This document shows positions 1 to 8,420 of a stretch of 27,333 bases of DNA, one piece after another (the stretch's first letter is position 1; every line of letters begins with the position of its first letter). The stretch is from ARS98 sp030744725 (GTDB taxonomy: Bacteria; Planctomycetota; Planctomycetia; Pirellulales; Pirellulaceae). The notes beneath the pieces are model-generated. The model was not told where the DNA came from. It did no database searches and saw only the letters and a program-made list of their open reading frames with translations. A program made the position numbers and the translations under genes. The stretch lies in contig JASLPZ010000046.1 of assembly GCA_030744725.1 (NCBI GenBank), positions 1 through 27,333 of the forward strand, written 5' to 3'.

Positions 1-1
1 T

Positions 2-75
2 GTCGGAATAGAAAAGCGTAAACAAAACCCGAACGATCGCCCAGCTCAAGCAATACTAACTTTGGCGCAGCCTAG
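2..75. repeat. Left copy of a 74-bp terminal inverted repeat
   Basis: These 74 bases are the exact reverse complement of 27260-27333. Identity stops abruptly at base 75. The repeat contains in-frame stops in the frame of the gene fragment that follows, for example taa at 57-59, so it is not part of that gene. It may be a genuine inverted repeat (transposon end or dispersed repeat) or the shared k-mer edge at which an assembler broke the contig. The sequence alone cannot separate these. Confidence 0.9.
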
Positions 76-353
76 GGGTACCCTTCTACCTGGTCTGGTA
101 TGCCGCAGTCTTCGTGATGCTGATTTTCTACGATGCGCGCGTCGCGTGGGCATGGTCGATCTCGGCACCGTTTGCCGGTTTGATCGCACTGCACTACTGG
201 CGTCGAGCTGGCCGGACCGTGTTGCTGCTGTACCAGGAGGCGCGTGTCATCGTTGGACGCCGGCAGTTGAAGCAGCTTCGCCAGCAGCTCGCCAGGTTGC
301 GCGGACGGCTCGTGGGCTTGGCTGAAGAATACGCGAAGGTCAGTCCAAGGTAA
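60..353 (+). CDS. 3' fragment of a membrane-associated acyltransferase-like gene (truncated)
   Basis: The frame is open from base 60 after a stop at 57-59 and ends with taa at 351-353. It encodes two hydrophobic stretches (around GVPFYLVWYAAVFVMLIFY and WAWSISAPFAGLIAL) and then a basic, Leu/Arg/Gln-rich amphipathic tail ending in EEYAKVSPR. This layout resembles the C-terminus of planctomycete and Bacteroidetes PlsC-like phospholipid acyltransferases, which end in a pair of membrane segments and a charged helix. No catalytic HX4D motif is present, so any enzyme domain would lie upstream and is missing. Coding sense starts at the inner edge of the 74-bp repeat, so the gene was either cut there by a rearrangement or lost at a contig edge. 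The ATG at 114 could start a 79-residue remnant. The family assignment is tentative; the truncation is well supported. It converges on the next gene with a 7-bp gap. Confidence 0.5.
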   Translation, partial: LWRSLGVPFYLVWYAAVFVMLIFYDARVAWAWSISAPFAGLIALHYWRRAGRTVLLLYQEARVIVGRRQLKQLRQQLARLRGRLVGLAEEYAKVSPR

Positions 354-360
354 CGAGCAA

Positions 361-2844
361 TCATGCGGTCAGTTCGCTTGATGGACCGCGGGCCTGACGT
401 CTACGAAGATTGGCTCGCCCAACTCTTTGCGGAATCGCAAATCGCTTGAAGCGGCTTCCCTGCTGGCATCTCGGTAACCGCGCTGGATGCTGGCTGCTGG
501 CTGCGATTAGATTGTCCGCGAAATCGAGCACGCACATATGCGGCGGCTCCGGTGAGAGGCTGAAGACGACCACCTTTCCACGCGACCGAGCGTCCAACAA
601 CTGCGCCTGACGATGCAGATGACGGAATGACGAAGTCGCGTTCTTCAAGAAGTTGCCTCGCTCGCTCCGTTTGTGGGGTGTTGCTTCGATCAGCACGATA
701 TGTGTTGCTCCCCACAAGACCGCCGCTTCGACCGGGCTGTTGTGCGCGAAGCCACCGTCGACAAGTTCGATCTGTTCTCCATCCCGTGGAATACCATCGA
801 TCTTCCGCGCCGGAAAAACAGGAAAGATCGAGCCGGATCCCATGACGACGTCCAACAGAATGTGCGGCCGTTCGAGCAGTGACAAGCCTCTTTCGCCAAA
901 CGGTGGCGTCGTCGTCGAGGGATCGGCCGATGCGTAGAAATACAGATCGCTTGGCAGTTCCTGGCTCGTTTGCTCCAGGCAGGAGCCCGTGATTACGAGA
1001 TCCCGCTTCAGTAAATGACGCTGGATCACCTGACGACTGACGATTTGCAGCCGCTCGCCTGAGTCAGCTGTGTTGTTAAGTTCTAACGGTGGCAGCTTCC
1101 CGTGGGCGAGGTGCCGATCGATGAGACGTGGAAACTTGTCTGCCAGAGCGCGCTGCATACCTTGCCCGCCCGAAAGCGTCTCTTCGTAGGTGAGTATGGT
1201 GGCGAGCTGCAACAGTGGTAGGCCCAACAACCCAACGGCCAGCGCCGTCTTCGTCAACCACTCGGGGATATTGATGTGACGTCCTCTCCGAGCTCTGAGA
1301 GTCTCCAAAACCAGTGCGCCGATTCCGATCGCGAACAGACTCCAAGCTGAGGCACGCACACCGAAGTTCAGCCACAACCAGGCATGATGCCAGACGTGGT
1401 TGGTGCCGAGCCACCTCCACGGCGATCCCGGTAAGTAACCGATCAGGATCTCAGCGCCAGCTAGGGAAGTGTAGGCAATTGCGAATTTCCGGGCGCGGCG
1501 TTCGGGTTGTGGCACGAACCGCCGCACGAACCAGATGACAAACGCTGTCTGCAGCAGAGCAAACCAAAGCCCCATGTTGGCGCGAATCATCAGCGAAGGC
1601 CGAACGACATCGCGTTGATCGAGTTGCCGCCAGGTGTCGCGAAGCGCTTGCTGCCCTGCCTCCGTGCGCGAAATCCCCATGGCAACGGGCAATGAGTTAA
1701 TCGCACCGCCAGATGTTCCAACGACCAGTCCTATGTCGAGTTTGTGTTCGGGATTGTCGCGACGAAGTTCTGCCAGCTTCTCCTCGAGTGCAGTCACGGC
1801 GCCGACCTGGTATGAGCATTTCGCGCCGCCACCGGATAGCACCAACGCCAATCGCGGTGGACGCGGCTGCGATCCTGAATAAAGCAGCAGCGATTGGCCG
1901 ATTTCGTCGAGCGATGCCTTCTCTCCATCTTCCAGTGACGAGGCAGCGCCGGCCGCGTCCAACCAGTCGCGAACCAAACCATATCGCGCCTTCCAATCAT
2001 CGATCCGTGTGAATCGATAACGTTCTTCGGTGTGGAAGGACTCGAGCAAAAGGTTCCGCAGACGGCTCCCATACTGGAAATCGGGCCGCGCGACGATAAC
2101 GTCGTGCGGGATCTCCAGTTTTTCCAACCCAGGAAACGGCAGCTGTCGGACGTCCTTCTCCAATTCGAGATCGTTGCCGGCGGCGTCATCCCAAACAAGA
2201 GCGACACGTTCTTTATTCGAGAATACATCGTTCAGCATTCGAATCGATTGACTATGCGAGTAAGTGAAGTGAACCTGCTCTTGCGTCGGTTCAATCCCTG
2301 CTTGTCGAAGCGCTTCTCGCGGAACGGCCCGACCGGAAACCGACAGCGGATGCACAAACAGAAACTCCACTCGGTCTGCGAGGAAGGCTCTGCGCAGATC
2401 GTCGAAGGTTCGCAGTGCCGACGAATCCGAGACCAGGCAGACCGATCGATAACTGTCGTGAAAGCCCTCCGTCCGGCGCTGGCCAGCGGCCCATTTGGAC
2501 TTGGCGGGAGGAAGCTGGACGGTAGCGAGATATCTGCAACCCCTTGGCTCTTGCCGGCCATCCGATGGCAACAGGCTCGCAAACGCGCCGGGTGTTAGAA
2601 CCGCAACATCGACGAGTTGTCGATCGATCCAGTGCAACACTTCGCCATACGAGCCAACGGCCAGTTGAAAACGCAGCGCTGGATCGTGTTGGGACAGTTC
2701 GACAAACAGATGCTCAAAGTGCTTGAACTCACCGTGGAAGTCTTCGTATGCGACAATCGCCACGCGGACGTTGGTCGATTGCGGCGACGGCTGGCCGACG
2801 CCACTCGAGATCAATAAGGCTGTAATTAGTGAAAGACCGACCAT
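361..2844 (-). CDS. PhnD-like solute-binding domain fused to a patatin-like phospholipase with an internal membrane bundle
   Basis: Starting at the ATG at 2844 gives 827 residues and a hydrophobic signal-like N-terminus (MVGLSLITALLISSGVG). The frame is open upstream to 3036, but that part is Arg/Pro-rich and unlikely to be coding. Residues ~25-260 match the periplasmic phosphate/phosphonate-binding (PhnD-type) fold, with typical blocks such as FVHPLSVSG and HSQSIRML. Residues ~330 to ~770 carry the patatin signatures: a glycine-rich oxyanion loop GGGAK (338-342), the nucleophile elbow GTSGG (Ser ~378) and the Asp motif DGG (~696). Between Ser and Asp lie about four hydrophobic segments (~424-442, ~454-470, ~487-513, ~528-552). 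An even number would leave both catalytic residues on the same side of the membrane. Patatins are Ser-Asp lipid acyl hydrolases. Inference: a membrane-anchored lipase that senses a periplasmic ligand. The gene lies 230 bp downstream of the DUF1080 gene on the same strand. Confidence 0.82.
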   Translation of the reverse strand: MVGLSLITALLISSGVGQPSPQSTNVRVAIVAYEDFHGEFKHFEHLFVELSQHDPALRFQLAVGSYGEVLHWIDRQLVDVAVLTPGAFASLLPSDGRQEPRGCRYLATVQLPPAKSKWAAGQRRTEGFHDSYRSVCLVSDSSALRTFDDLRRAFLADRVEFLFVHPLSVSGRAVPREALRQAGIEPTQEQVHFTYSHSQSIRMLNDVFSNKERVALVWDDAAGNDLELEKDVRQLPFPGLEKLEIPHDVIVARPDFQYGSRLRNLLLESFHTEERYRFTRIDDWKARYGLVRDWLDAAGAASSLEDGEKASLDEIGQSLLLYSGSQPRPPRLALVLSGGGAKCSYQVGAVTALEEKLAELRRDNPEHKLDIGLVVGTSGGAINSLPVAMGISRTEAGQQALRDTWRQLDQRDVVRPSLMIRANMGLWFALLQTAFVIWFVRRFVPQPERRARKFAIAYTSLAGAEILIGYLPGSPWRWLGTNHVWHHAWLWLNFGVRASAWSLFAIGIGALVLETLRARRGRHINIPEWLTKTALAVGLLGLPLLQLATILTYEETLSGGQGMQRALADKFPRLIDRHLAHGKLPPLELNNTADSGERLQIVSRQVIQRHLLKRDLVITGSCLEQTSQELPSDLYFYASADPSTTTPPFGERGLSLLERPHILLDVVMGSGSIFPVFPARKIDGIPRDGEQIELVDGGFAHNSPVEAAVLWGATHIVLIEATPHKRSERGNFLKNATSSFRHLHRQAQLLDARSRGKVVVFSLSPEPPHMCVLDFADNLIAASSQHPARLPRCQQGSRFKRFAIPQRVGRANLRRRQARGPSSELTA

Positions 2845-3074
2845 GGTGTCTATCGATCCAGTTCCGTGGCGGGTTCGAGCAGTGTTCGCTGGCCCAAACC
2901 GCGGCGGTCGCCTCGTCCGGCATGCTTCTTCGCGATTCGCAACACAAGGGCACCGCGATGTACGACGCCGTGCTGGAGATCGCGGCGGCTGCGAAGGGCA
3001 CGGACCGTAGGTTGGTCGGGGAACGGGTCGCCGCAACCGAGCGATAGCTCGCGTCGGCCCGAGGCACAGCCACG

Positions 3075-3812
3075 CTAGTCTTTGGATGCTGCGGCCAGTT
3101 TCTTCACTTTCAGATTGCGGAACTCCACTCGGTAACCTTCACCTTCAAGTCCAACCTGACCTTTGGGCTGTCCACAGTTGTTGAATCGGCACGTCACTGC
3201 ACCGTTGACCCAGAGAGTGAGCGCTTTTCTTTGGGCGGTCACTTCCATCGTGTTCCACTGGCCGGCGGGTTTAACGCGCCCGTCCTTGACCTCTTTCCTC
3301 AGGCTGAAGAATTTGGGTTTACCTTCGGAAGTCGGCGTCACGCCAAAGAGGAAGCCATCCTGAGCGTCGCCGAACTGCGCCTGATGCCAGATGGCGCCAT
3401 CCGGAGAGTTGCGGACGTAGGCTCCGCTGTTGTAACCCTTCCGGCCCTCGATTCTGGTGTAGCGAAACTCGAAATGGAAAATGACGTCACCGAATGCTTC
3501 TTTCAACAGCAGCATGTCGTGCCCGCCGTCGCCATCGCAAATGAGCAGCTTGCGATCCGCGTCCACGTGCCATTGGGCGCGACCTAGCTTGGCCTTGGGC
3601 GGCACCGGCACGCGCGACCAGCCATCCAGATCGCCCTGCGGCATAATATCGACCCACCCTTCCGGATCGGTCTTCAAGGCACTTTTGGTTGGCACGCCCG
3701 CGGATTCGACGACTTCGATCTTGCTCCCGTCCGGACTCTTGCCCGCGGCCAAACTGACCCAGACGCCTGTATAAAGTACGACTGCCAACGACACACTCGT
3801 TCGTGTCAACAT
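3075..3812 (-). CDS. Secreted DUF1080 (3-keto-disaccharide hydrolase-like) protein
   Basis: The product has 245 residues. The N-terminus is a clear signal peptide (MLTRTSVSLAVVLYTGVWVSLAAG). The remainder is a DUF1080 domain (PF06439, annotated as 3-keto-disaccharide hydrolase), a concanavalin-like beta sandwich. Typical features are the opening block GWVDIMPQGDLDGWSRV, the core blocks FHFEFRYT and GYNSGAYVRN, the GQWNTMEV segment and the closing strand EFRNLKVKKL. Such proteins are greatly expanded in Planctomycetota and linked to glycan breakdown. The start is supported by AAGGGAG seven bases upstream of the ATG. It is divergent from the TPR gene. The fold assignment is firm, but the substrate cannot be read from sequence. 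Confidence 0.88.
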   Translation of the reverse strand: MLTRTSVSLAVVLYTGVWVSLAAGKSPDGSKIEVVESAGVPTKSALKTDPEGWVDIMPQGDLDGWSRVPVPPKAKLGRAQWHVDADRKLLICDGDGGHDMLLLKEAFGDVIFHFEFRYTRIEGRKGYNSGAYVRNSPDGAIWHQAQFGDAQDGFLFGVTPTSEGKPKFFSLRKEVKDGRVKPAGQWNTMEVTAQRKALTLWVNGAVTCRFNNCGQPKGQVGLEGEGYRVEFRNLKVKKLAAASKD

Positions 3813-4118
3813 ATTCTCGCTCCCTTGGGTGCTTCCGCAATCGACTGTTGCCGCCGCGATTGCAGGTTCGTTGCCGATAAAATCCGTGATCCGTTTCCTT
3901 GATCATCGGTTCTAGCGACCCCGATGGCAAGAAGTGAACGGCCTCTCGAAGCAGCTGGGCTTGTTTTCTGGGCCATCGGACAGCTGGCCGCGACGCACAT
4001 TCCACGTGGATTCGTGTTATAACCGACATGGAATTACGCGCAGCACGCTAATGTTATCGTCGCCCAACAGACCCCATTGGCCATTCTGCGAGCTGCCCGA
4101 TGTAGAACGGTTTGCAAC
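3813..4118. promoter_or_regulatory. Divergent intergenic region between the DUF1080 and TPR genes
   Basis: About 300 bp without a gene, expected to hold promoters for both flanking genes. The visible elements are a 10-bp palindrome TCCACGTGGA at 4001-4010 and, six bases further, the AT-rich palindrome GTTATAAC at 4016-4023, which could serve as a -10 region for the TPR gene. I see no convincing -35 box. The DUF1080 Shine-Dalgarno lies at its left edge. An in-frame ATG at 4077 could extend the TPR protein by 14 residues, but it adds only atypical sequence. Confidence 0.35.
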
Positions 4119-5168
4119 ATGGCCGACAGGCAAAAAAAGTTCGATCGAGGTTCGATTGATTCGGTGATGGCTGAATTGGCAGGTTTGGGCACGCCCGGAC
4201 CTCCAAGCGATTCGGCGGGCAATGAACATGAGGAATCGCGCGAGCCACAAAACGCATCGCACCACATCCGGTACGGTGTACAGCTGTCGAGTCAGGGACA
4301 ATACGAAGAAGCCATTTCCGAATTCGACCAGGCCATCCAGCTTGATCCCAAGTCAGCTCGCGCCTTCAATAACCGGGGTTACGCGTACTTCTCGCTGCAC
4401 GAGTACGAGCAGGCGATCAACGATTTCAATATGACGCTGAAGCTCAACCCGAGGTCTGCCAGCGCTTACAACAACCGGGGGTACGTGTTTCTCGCCAAGG
4501 AAGAGTACGCACAGGCCGTCGAAGAGTTCAACCAGGCCCTGAGTCTGGACGACCGTATGGCATTGGCTTGGCACAATCGCGGTTTCGCAGCGGCATCGCA
4601 AGGACACTACAATGACGCGATTGTCGACTTCGACCAGTGCCTGCGGCTGAATCCAGAGTTGGCCAACGCGTATCAGAACCGCGGTGTCGCGTATCTGGCC
4701 AAGGGTGAATTTGACCCGGCGATCGCTGACCTCGATCAAGCTCTAGTGCAGCAGCCGGACTATGCATCGGCCTACTATCATCGGGGATTTGTCTATGTTG
4801 CCCAGGGCGACTACGACCACGGCCTACACGACTTAACCCAGGCCATTCGCCTGCAATCGAACTTTCCCGACGCGTATTACGTGCGGGGTGACATTCACCG
4901 CGCTCGAGGCGACTTTGACCAGGCCGTTGCCGATTACTCCGAGGCGCTAAGCCACGATCCGCAGTTTACGTTGGCTTATTATCATCGCGGCGAGAGCCAT
5001 CATCAATTGCGCAACTTCGACGCGGCGATCGACGACTTCACAGCATTGCTTCGTTTGCAGCCGGACAATCCCTCCGTGCATTACAGCCGCGGCCTGGCCT
5101 ACGCCGCCAAGAACGACGACGAGCGTGCCAGCGCCGATTTCGATCGTGCCAGGCAGTTCGGTCAATAA
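4119..5168 (+). CDS. TPR-repeat protein with nine tandem repeats
   Basis: The product has 349 residues from the ATG at 4119 (MADRQKKFDRG). No signal peptide or membrane segment is visible, so it is probably cytoplasmic. After a ~60-residue polar leader come nine consecutive 34-residue TPR units, with the consensus A-x-A-Y-x-N-R-G at each helix A and G-x-[YF]-x-x-A-I-x-D-F-x-x-A-L-x-L-x-P through helix B. The regular A-Y-x-[NH]-R-G start and D-F-D-Q are typical of planctomycete and cyanobacterial TPR proteins. TPR arrays act as protein-binding scaffolds. No effector domain is attached, so its partner is unknown. The sialidase gene follows 52 bp downstream on the same strand and may be co-transcribed. 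Confidence 0.88.
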   Translation: MADRQKKFDRGSIDSVMAELAGLGTPGPPSDSAGNEHEESREPQNASHHIRYGVQLSSQGQYEEAISEFDQAIQLDPKSARAFNNRGYAYFSLHEYEQAINDFNMTLKLNPRSASAYNNRGYVFLAKEEYAQAVEEFNQALSLDDRMALAWHNRGFAAASQGHYNDAIVDFDQCLRLNPELANAYQNRGVAYLAKGEFDPAIADLDQALVQQPDYASAYYHRGFVYVAQGDYDHGLHDLTQAIRLQSNFPDAYYVRGDIHRARGDFDQAVADYSEALSHDPQFTLAYYHRGESHHQLRNFDAAIDDFTALLRLQPDNPSVHYSRGLAYAAKNDDERASADFDRARQFGQ

Positions 5169-5220
5169 AGCTAGTTGGACTATCCTCAATTGTCACTCGC
5201 CTTCAATTAGAGTCTGCAGC

Positions 5221-6810
5221 ATGATCTTCCGACCACATTCTGTTCTCGCCGTCATCGCACTTCTTCCAACTCTTCCGTCTGTCTCTGCCGGAGAGAAGCC
5301 GGTTGAGATTACAGCCGTTGTCCGACAGCGTGTCCATCCCGTGCTGATTCGCAACGATCGCAACCCGCTATTGGAACTGACAATCGAAACCGAGCAGAAA
5401 GACGTCTTCCTCTATTCGCTGACGTTCTCCCTGCAGGGCACAGACGACTTGGACGATATTGAGAGTCTGCAGGTCTTTTCGTCTGGCGACAAACAGAATT
5501 ACTCAACACAGGAAACGTTCGGCGACCGTGCCAAGCCGGCCAGCGAGGTTGTCTTTCGCGGCAACGTGAGGCTTCGCCGCGGCGTCAATGTTCTGTGGCT
5601 CTCATGTCAACTCAGCTCGACAGCAAGGCTGAACCACAAGGTCGACGCCACGTGCACGAAAGTTGAAACGTCTGACGATACCGTTACTCCACAAGCTGAA
5701 ACACTGAACATCCGCAAGCGAATTGGCTTCGCACTCCGTCGGCATTTCGACGACGGGGTGCACACATATCGAATACCAGCACTGGCTACAACACCGAATG
5801 GGACTCTGCTCTGTGTTTACGACATGCGGCGGCGGGCGGGTCGCGATCTGCAAGAGGATATCGACATCGGACTGCTGAGGAGCACTGACGGAGGTCAGAC
5901 GTGGGAACCCCAGCGCGTCATCATGGACATGCACGAGTACGGCAAGCTGCCGCAGGAGCAGAATGGCTGCAGTGATCCAGGGATTCTCGTGGACCCGGCG
6001 ACGGGAGAGATCTTCGTCACAGCCGTCTGGACGTGGGGCCGCCCCGGCACGCATCAATGGAACAAAGGTGGCTCCGAACCAGGCTTCGATATTGGCAAGA
6101 CAGCTCAGTTTCTGATGGTTCGCTCGAAAGACGATGGTCGAACCTGGTCAGAGCCGGAAAATCTGACTCGAAAGCTGAAGAAGGAAGAGTGGATTCTCTT
6201 TGCTCCGTCACCACAACAGGGCATTTCGCTGCCCGACGGAACGCTCGTCATGCCCACCCAGGGACGCGATGAACAGGACAGACATTTCTCGAACCTCACC
6301 ATCAGTCGCGACCACGGAAAGACGTGGACGCTCAGCAACTCCGCCTCCTTCGGAAATACGGAATGCCAAGCTGTACTGCTCGGAAATGGTTCGATCATGC
6401 TCAACTGTCGTACCGAACGGCCGACGAAGTATCGCACGGTCGCAGTCACATCCGATCTGGGAAACAGCTGGAGACCGCACGCAACAAACCGGAACACCCT
6501 GATCGAACCGAACTGCAACGGCAGCACGTACCGGTTCGACTACAAGAAGAACGGGGAAAAGAACCACATCCTCGTGTTTGCCAACCCGCATACCCAGGCG
6601 GGCCGCGATCATCACACAATCCAAATCAGCTTCGACGACGGCCTCACGTGGCCTAAAGAACACCATCTCCTCCTCGACGAAGGCCGGGGTGCCGGCTATC
6701 CTAGCCTCAGCCGCGTCGACGAAGGGCACATCGCCTTGGTCTACGAAGGAAGTCAATCTCAACTCGTCTTCGAGAGATTTTCTCTGGACGAATTACTGAC
6801 ACGTCGATAA
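5221..6810 (+). CDS. Secreted exo-alpha-sialidase (neuraminidase, GH33-like)
   Basis: The product has 529 residues from the ATG at 5221, which begins a signal peptide (MIFRPHSVLAVIALLPTLPSVSAG). An upstream in-frame ATG at 5125 lies inside the TPR gene and is less likely. Residues ~26-165 form the sialidase-associated beta-sandwich domain (BNR_assoc_N-like). The propeller follows, with the hallmark YRIP (183-186, Arg184) and five Asp boxes S/T-x-D-x-G-x-[TS]-W at ~221, 302, 362, 410 and 470. Likely active-site residues are Arg184, Arg397 and Arg462 (arginine triad), Asp209 (acid/base), Glu381 (in NTECQAV) and Tyr493 (in GAGYPSLS). The enzyme class releases terminal sialic acids from glycoconjugates. 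All expected catalytic positions appear intact. No sialic-acid transport or catabolism genes are visible in the window, so its use for nutrition or for trimming surface glycans is open. Confidence 0.92.
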   Translation: MIFRPHSVLAVIALLPTLPSVSAGEKPVEITAVVRQRVHPVLIRNDRNPLLELTIETEQKDVFLYSLTFSLQGTDDLDDIESLQVFSSGDKQNYSTQETFGDRAKPASEVVFRGNVRLRRGVNVLWLSCQLSSTARLNHKVDATCTKVETSDDTVTPQAETLNIRKRIGFALRRHFDDGVHTYRIPALATTPNGTLLCVYDMRRRAGRDLQEDIDIGLLRSTDGGQTWEPQRVIMDMHEYGKLPQEQNGCSDPGILVDPATGEIFVTAVWTWGRPGTHQWNKGGSEPGFDIGKTAQFLMVRSKDDGRTWSEPENLTRKLKKEEWILFAPSPQQGISLPDGTLVMPTQGRDEQDRHFSNLTISRDHGKTWTLSNSASFGNTECQAVLLGNGSIMLNCRTERPTKYRTVAVTSDLGNSWRPHATNRNTLIEPNCNGSTYRFDYKKNGEKNHILVFANPHTQAGRDHHTIQISFDDGLTWPKEHHLLLDEGRGAGYPSLSRVDEGHIALVYEGSQSQLVFERFSLDELLTRR

Positions 6811-6923
6811 TGTTTCCTGCGCGCCTGCTGAAGACATAGACCTGCTCGGCACAATACAATCACATCAGATGCTTCGTCCGCCGACTTCATGCTACAGCGC
6901 GGTATCAACCAGCTGGTCATTCG

Positions 6924-6940
6924 AATACCAACGCGGTATT
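6924..6940 (-). other. Small hairpin just after the DUF1501 stop codon
   Basis: A perfect 6-bp stem AATACC/GGTATT with a 5-base loop begins five bases beyond the DUF1501 stop codon. There is no T-run after it on either strand, so it is at most a weak terminator or mRNA 3'-end stabiliser between the two convergent genes. I see nothing else in 6811-6944. Confidence 0.3.
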
Positions 6941-6944
6941 TCAG

Positions 6945-8420
6945 TCAAGCGAGCAATCCACTTACGACGTCAGCACCGGTGACGCCACTCAACCGCCAAT
7001 CGAGGCCCTGATACTTGATCGTGAACCGTTTGTGGTCGATGCCCAGGCAATGTAGGACTGTGGCGTTCAGGTCGCTGATGTGTACTGGATCCTGGGTAAT
7101 GTTGTAGCAGAACTCGTCCGTTGCTCCGTAGTCGATACCACCCTTCATGCCGCCACCAGCGACCAAAGTGGTGAAACAGCGGCCATGGTGGTCGCGGCCA
7201 TGGTTGTCCTTGGAGAGCGTACCTTGGCTGTAGATCGTGCGTCCAAATTCACCGCCGAAGATGATGACCGTGTCCTCGAACATACCTCGCCACTTCAGGT
7301 CCTTGATCAGCCCGGCCGTCGCTTGATCGACAGTCTGCCCATTACGGCGGAGATCCTTCGGCAAGTTGCCGTGCTGGTCCCAGCCACGATGGAACAGTTG
7401 GATGAACGGCACACCGCGCTCGGCCATGCGTCGGGCCAGGACGCAGTTGGAAGCGAAGCTCCCTTTCTTACGCGACTCGGGACCGTACAGATCGAACGTC
7501 GTCTCTGGCTCGCTGTCGAGATTCATTAAATCGGGTACCGATGTCTGCATACGAAAAGCCATTTCGTACTGGGCGACACGGGCTTCGATCTCTGGGTCGC
7601 CGACCTGGGCGAATCTCTCTTCGTTGATCTTCGCCAGCCCGTCGAGCATTTTGCGTCGTAGTTCACGGTCCAGGCCAGGCGGATCGGAGAGGTAGAGCAC
7701 CGGGTCGGCACCGCTGCGGAACTGAACGCCCTGGTGTCGGGACGGGAGAAAACCACTTCCCCAAAGGCGAGAGTATAAGGCCTGACCTGGCCTGGCACCG
7801 ACAGAGATCATGACGACATAGGCCGGCAGGTCCTGGTTCGGGCTTCCCAGTCCGTAGCTGAGCCACGAACCAAAACTGGGGCGCCCTAACTGCTGCGTGC
7901 CCGTGTTGATGTAGGTGATCGCCGGATCATGGTTTATCGCTTCGGTGTTCATCGACTTGATGATGGCGATGTCATCGACGATCGATGCGATGTGCGGGAA
8001 GACCTCGCTGTTGACCCATGTGCCACGTTCGCCGTAGCGTTTGAACTTGAACATTGGGGCGACGCAGAGAAACTTCTTCTGGCCACTGGTCATGCCGGTC
8101 AATCGCTGGCCCTGGCGAATCGAATCGGGCAGTTCGATGCCATGAACCTTTTGCAGGTCTGGCTTGTAGTCGAAGGTGTCAATATGGCTGGGACCGCCTG
8201 CCATGAAGAGATAGATGACTCGTTTGGCCTTTGGCCTGAAGTTCGGCAGGCCGGGGAGGCCGCCGGTGAATGACGGCGTCGAGTCAGCCCCCATTGCCGG
8301 AGCGCCATGCCCCATCAGCGTAGCGAGTGACGCGCCGCCGAGACACCCTCCCGCTTGTGACAGCCACTGGCGGCGATTCATGTGCAAGCGAAGTTCGTCC
8401 ATGGGGTCCATAGCGATCAT
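6945..8420 (-). CDS. DUF1501 family exported protein (sulfatase-fold-like)
   Basis: The product has 491 residues. It begins with a Tat-like export signal (NRRQWLSQAGGCLGGASLAT) of the type usual in planctomycete DUF1501 proteins. The DUF1501 blocks are present: AKRVIYLFMAGGPSHIDTFD near the N-terminus, NHDPAITYINTG in the middle, and toward the C-terminus TVIIFGGEFGRT and NHGRDHHGRCFTTLVAGGG. DUF1501 is distantly related to alkaline phosphatase/sulfatase folds. Conserved Asp/His residues in these blocks may bind metal, but no activity is established. The start codon overlaps the stop of the upstream PSD1-type gene as ATGA, implying translational coupling. This pairing is a hallmark of Planctomycetota, where the two products are thought to act together at the cell surface. 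Confidence 0.92.
   Translation of the reverse strand: MIAMDPMDELRLHMNRRQWLSQAGGCLGGASLATLMGHGAPAMGADSTPSFTGGLPGLPNFRPKAKRVIYLFMAGGPSHIDTFDYKPDLQKVHGIELPDSIRQGQRLTGMTSGQKKFLCVAPMFKFKRYGERGTWVNSEVFPHIASIVDDIAIIKSMNTEAINHDPAITYINTGTQQLGRPSFGSWLSYGLGSPNQDLPAYVVMISVGARPGQALYSRLWGSGFLPSRHQGVQFRSGADPVLYLSDPPGLDRELRRKMLDGLAKINEERFAQVGDPEIEARVAQYEMAFRMQTSVPDLMNLDSEPETTFDLYGPESRKKGSFASNCVLARRMAERGVPFIQLFHRGWDQHGNLPKDLRRNGQTVDQATAGLIKDLKWRGMFEDTVIIFGGEFGRTIYSQGTLSKDNHGRDHHGRCFTTLVAGGGMKGGIDYGATDEFCYNITQDPVHISDLNATVLHCLGIDHKRFTIKYQGLDWRLSGVTGADVVSGLLA

Noticed and set aside
62..325. Open frame starting inside the left repeat
   Set aside because: It overlaps the frame with membrane segments, is Arg/Ala-rich without domain features, and its start lies in the repeat.
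3037..3060. CGAGC-GATA-GCTCG hairpin after the DUF1080 gene as a terminator
   Set aside because: The stem is only five pairs and no T-run follows, so it cannot be supported as a terminator.
4119..5168. Nine 102-bp units of the TPR gene as a DNA tandem repeat or CRISPR-like array
   Set aside because: Periodicity is at the protein level (34 residues); the nucleotide sequences of the units differ widely.
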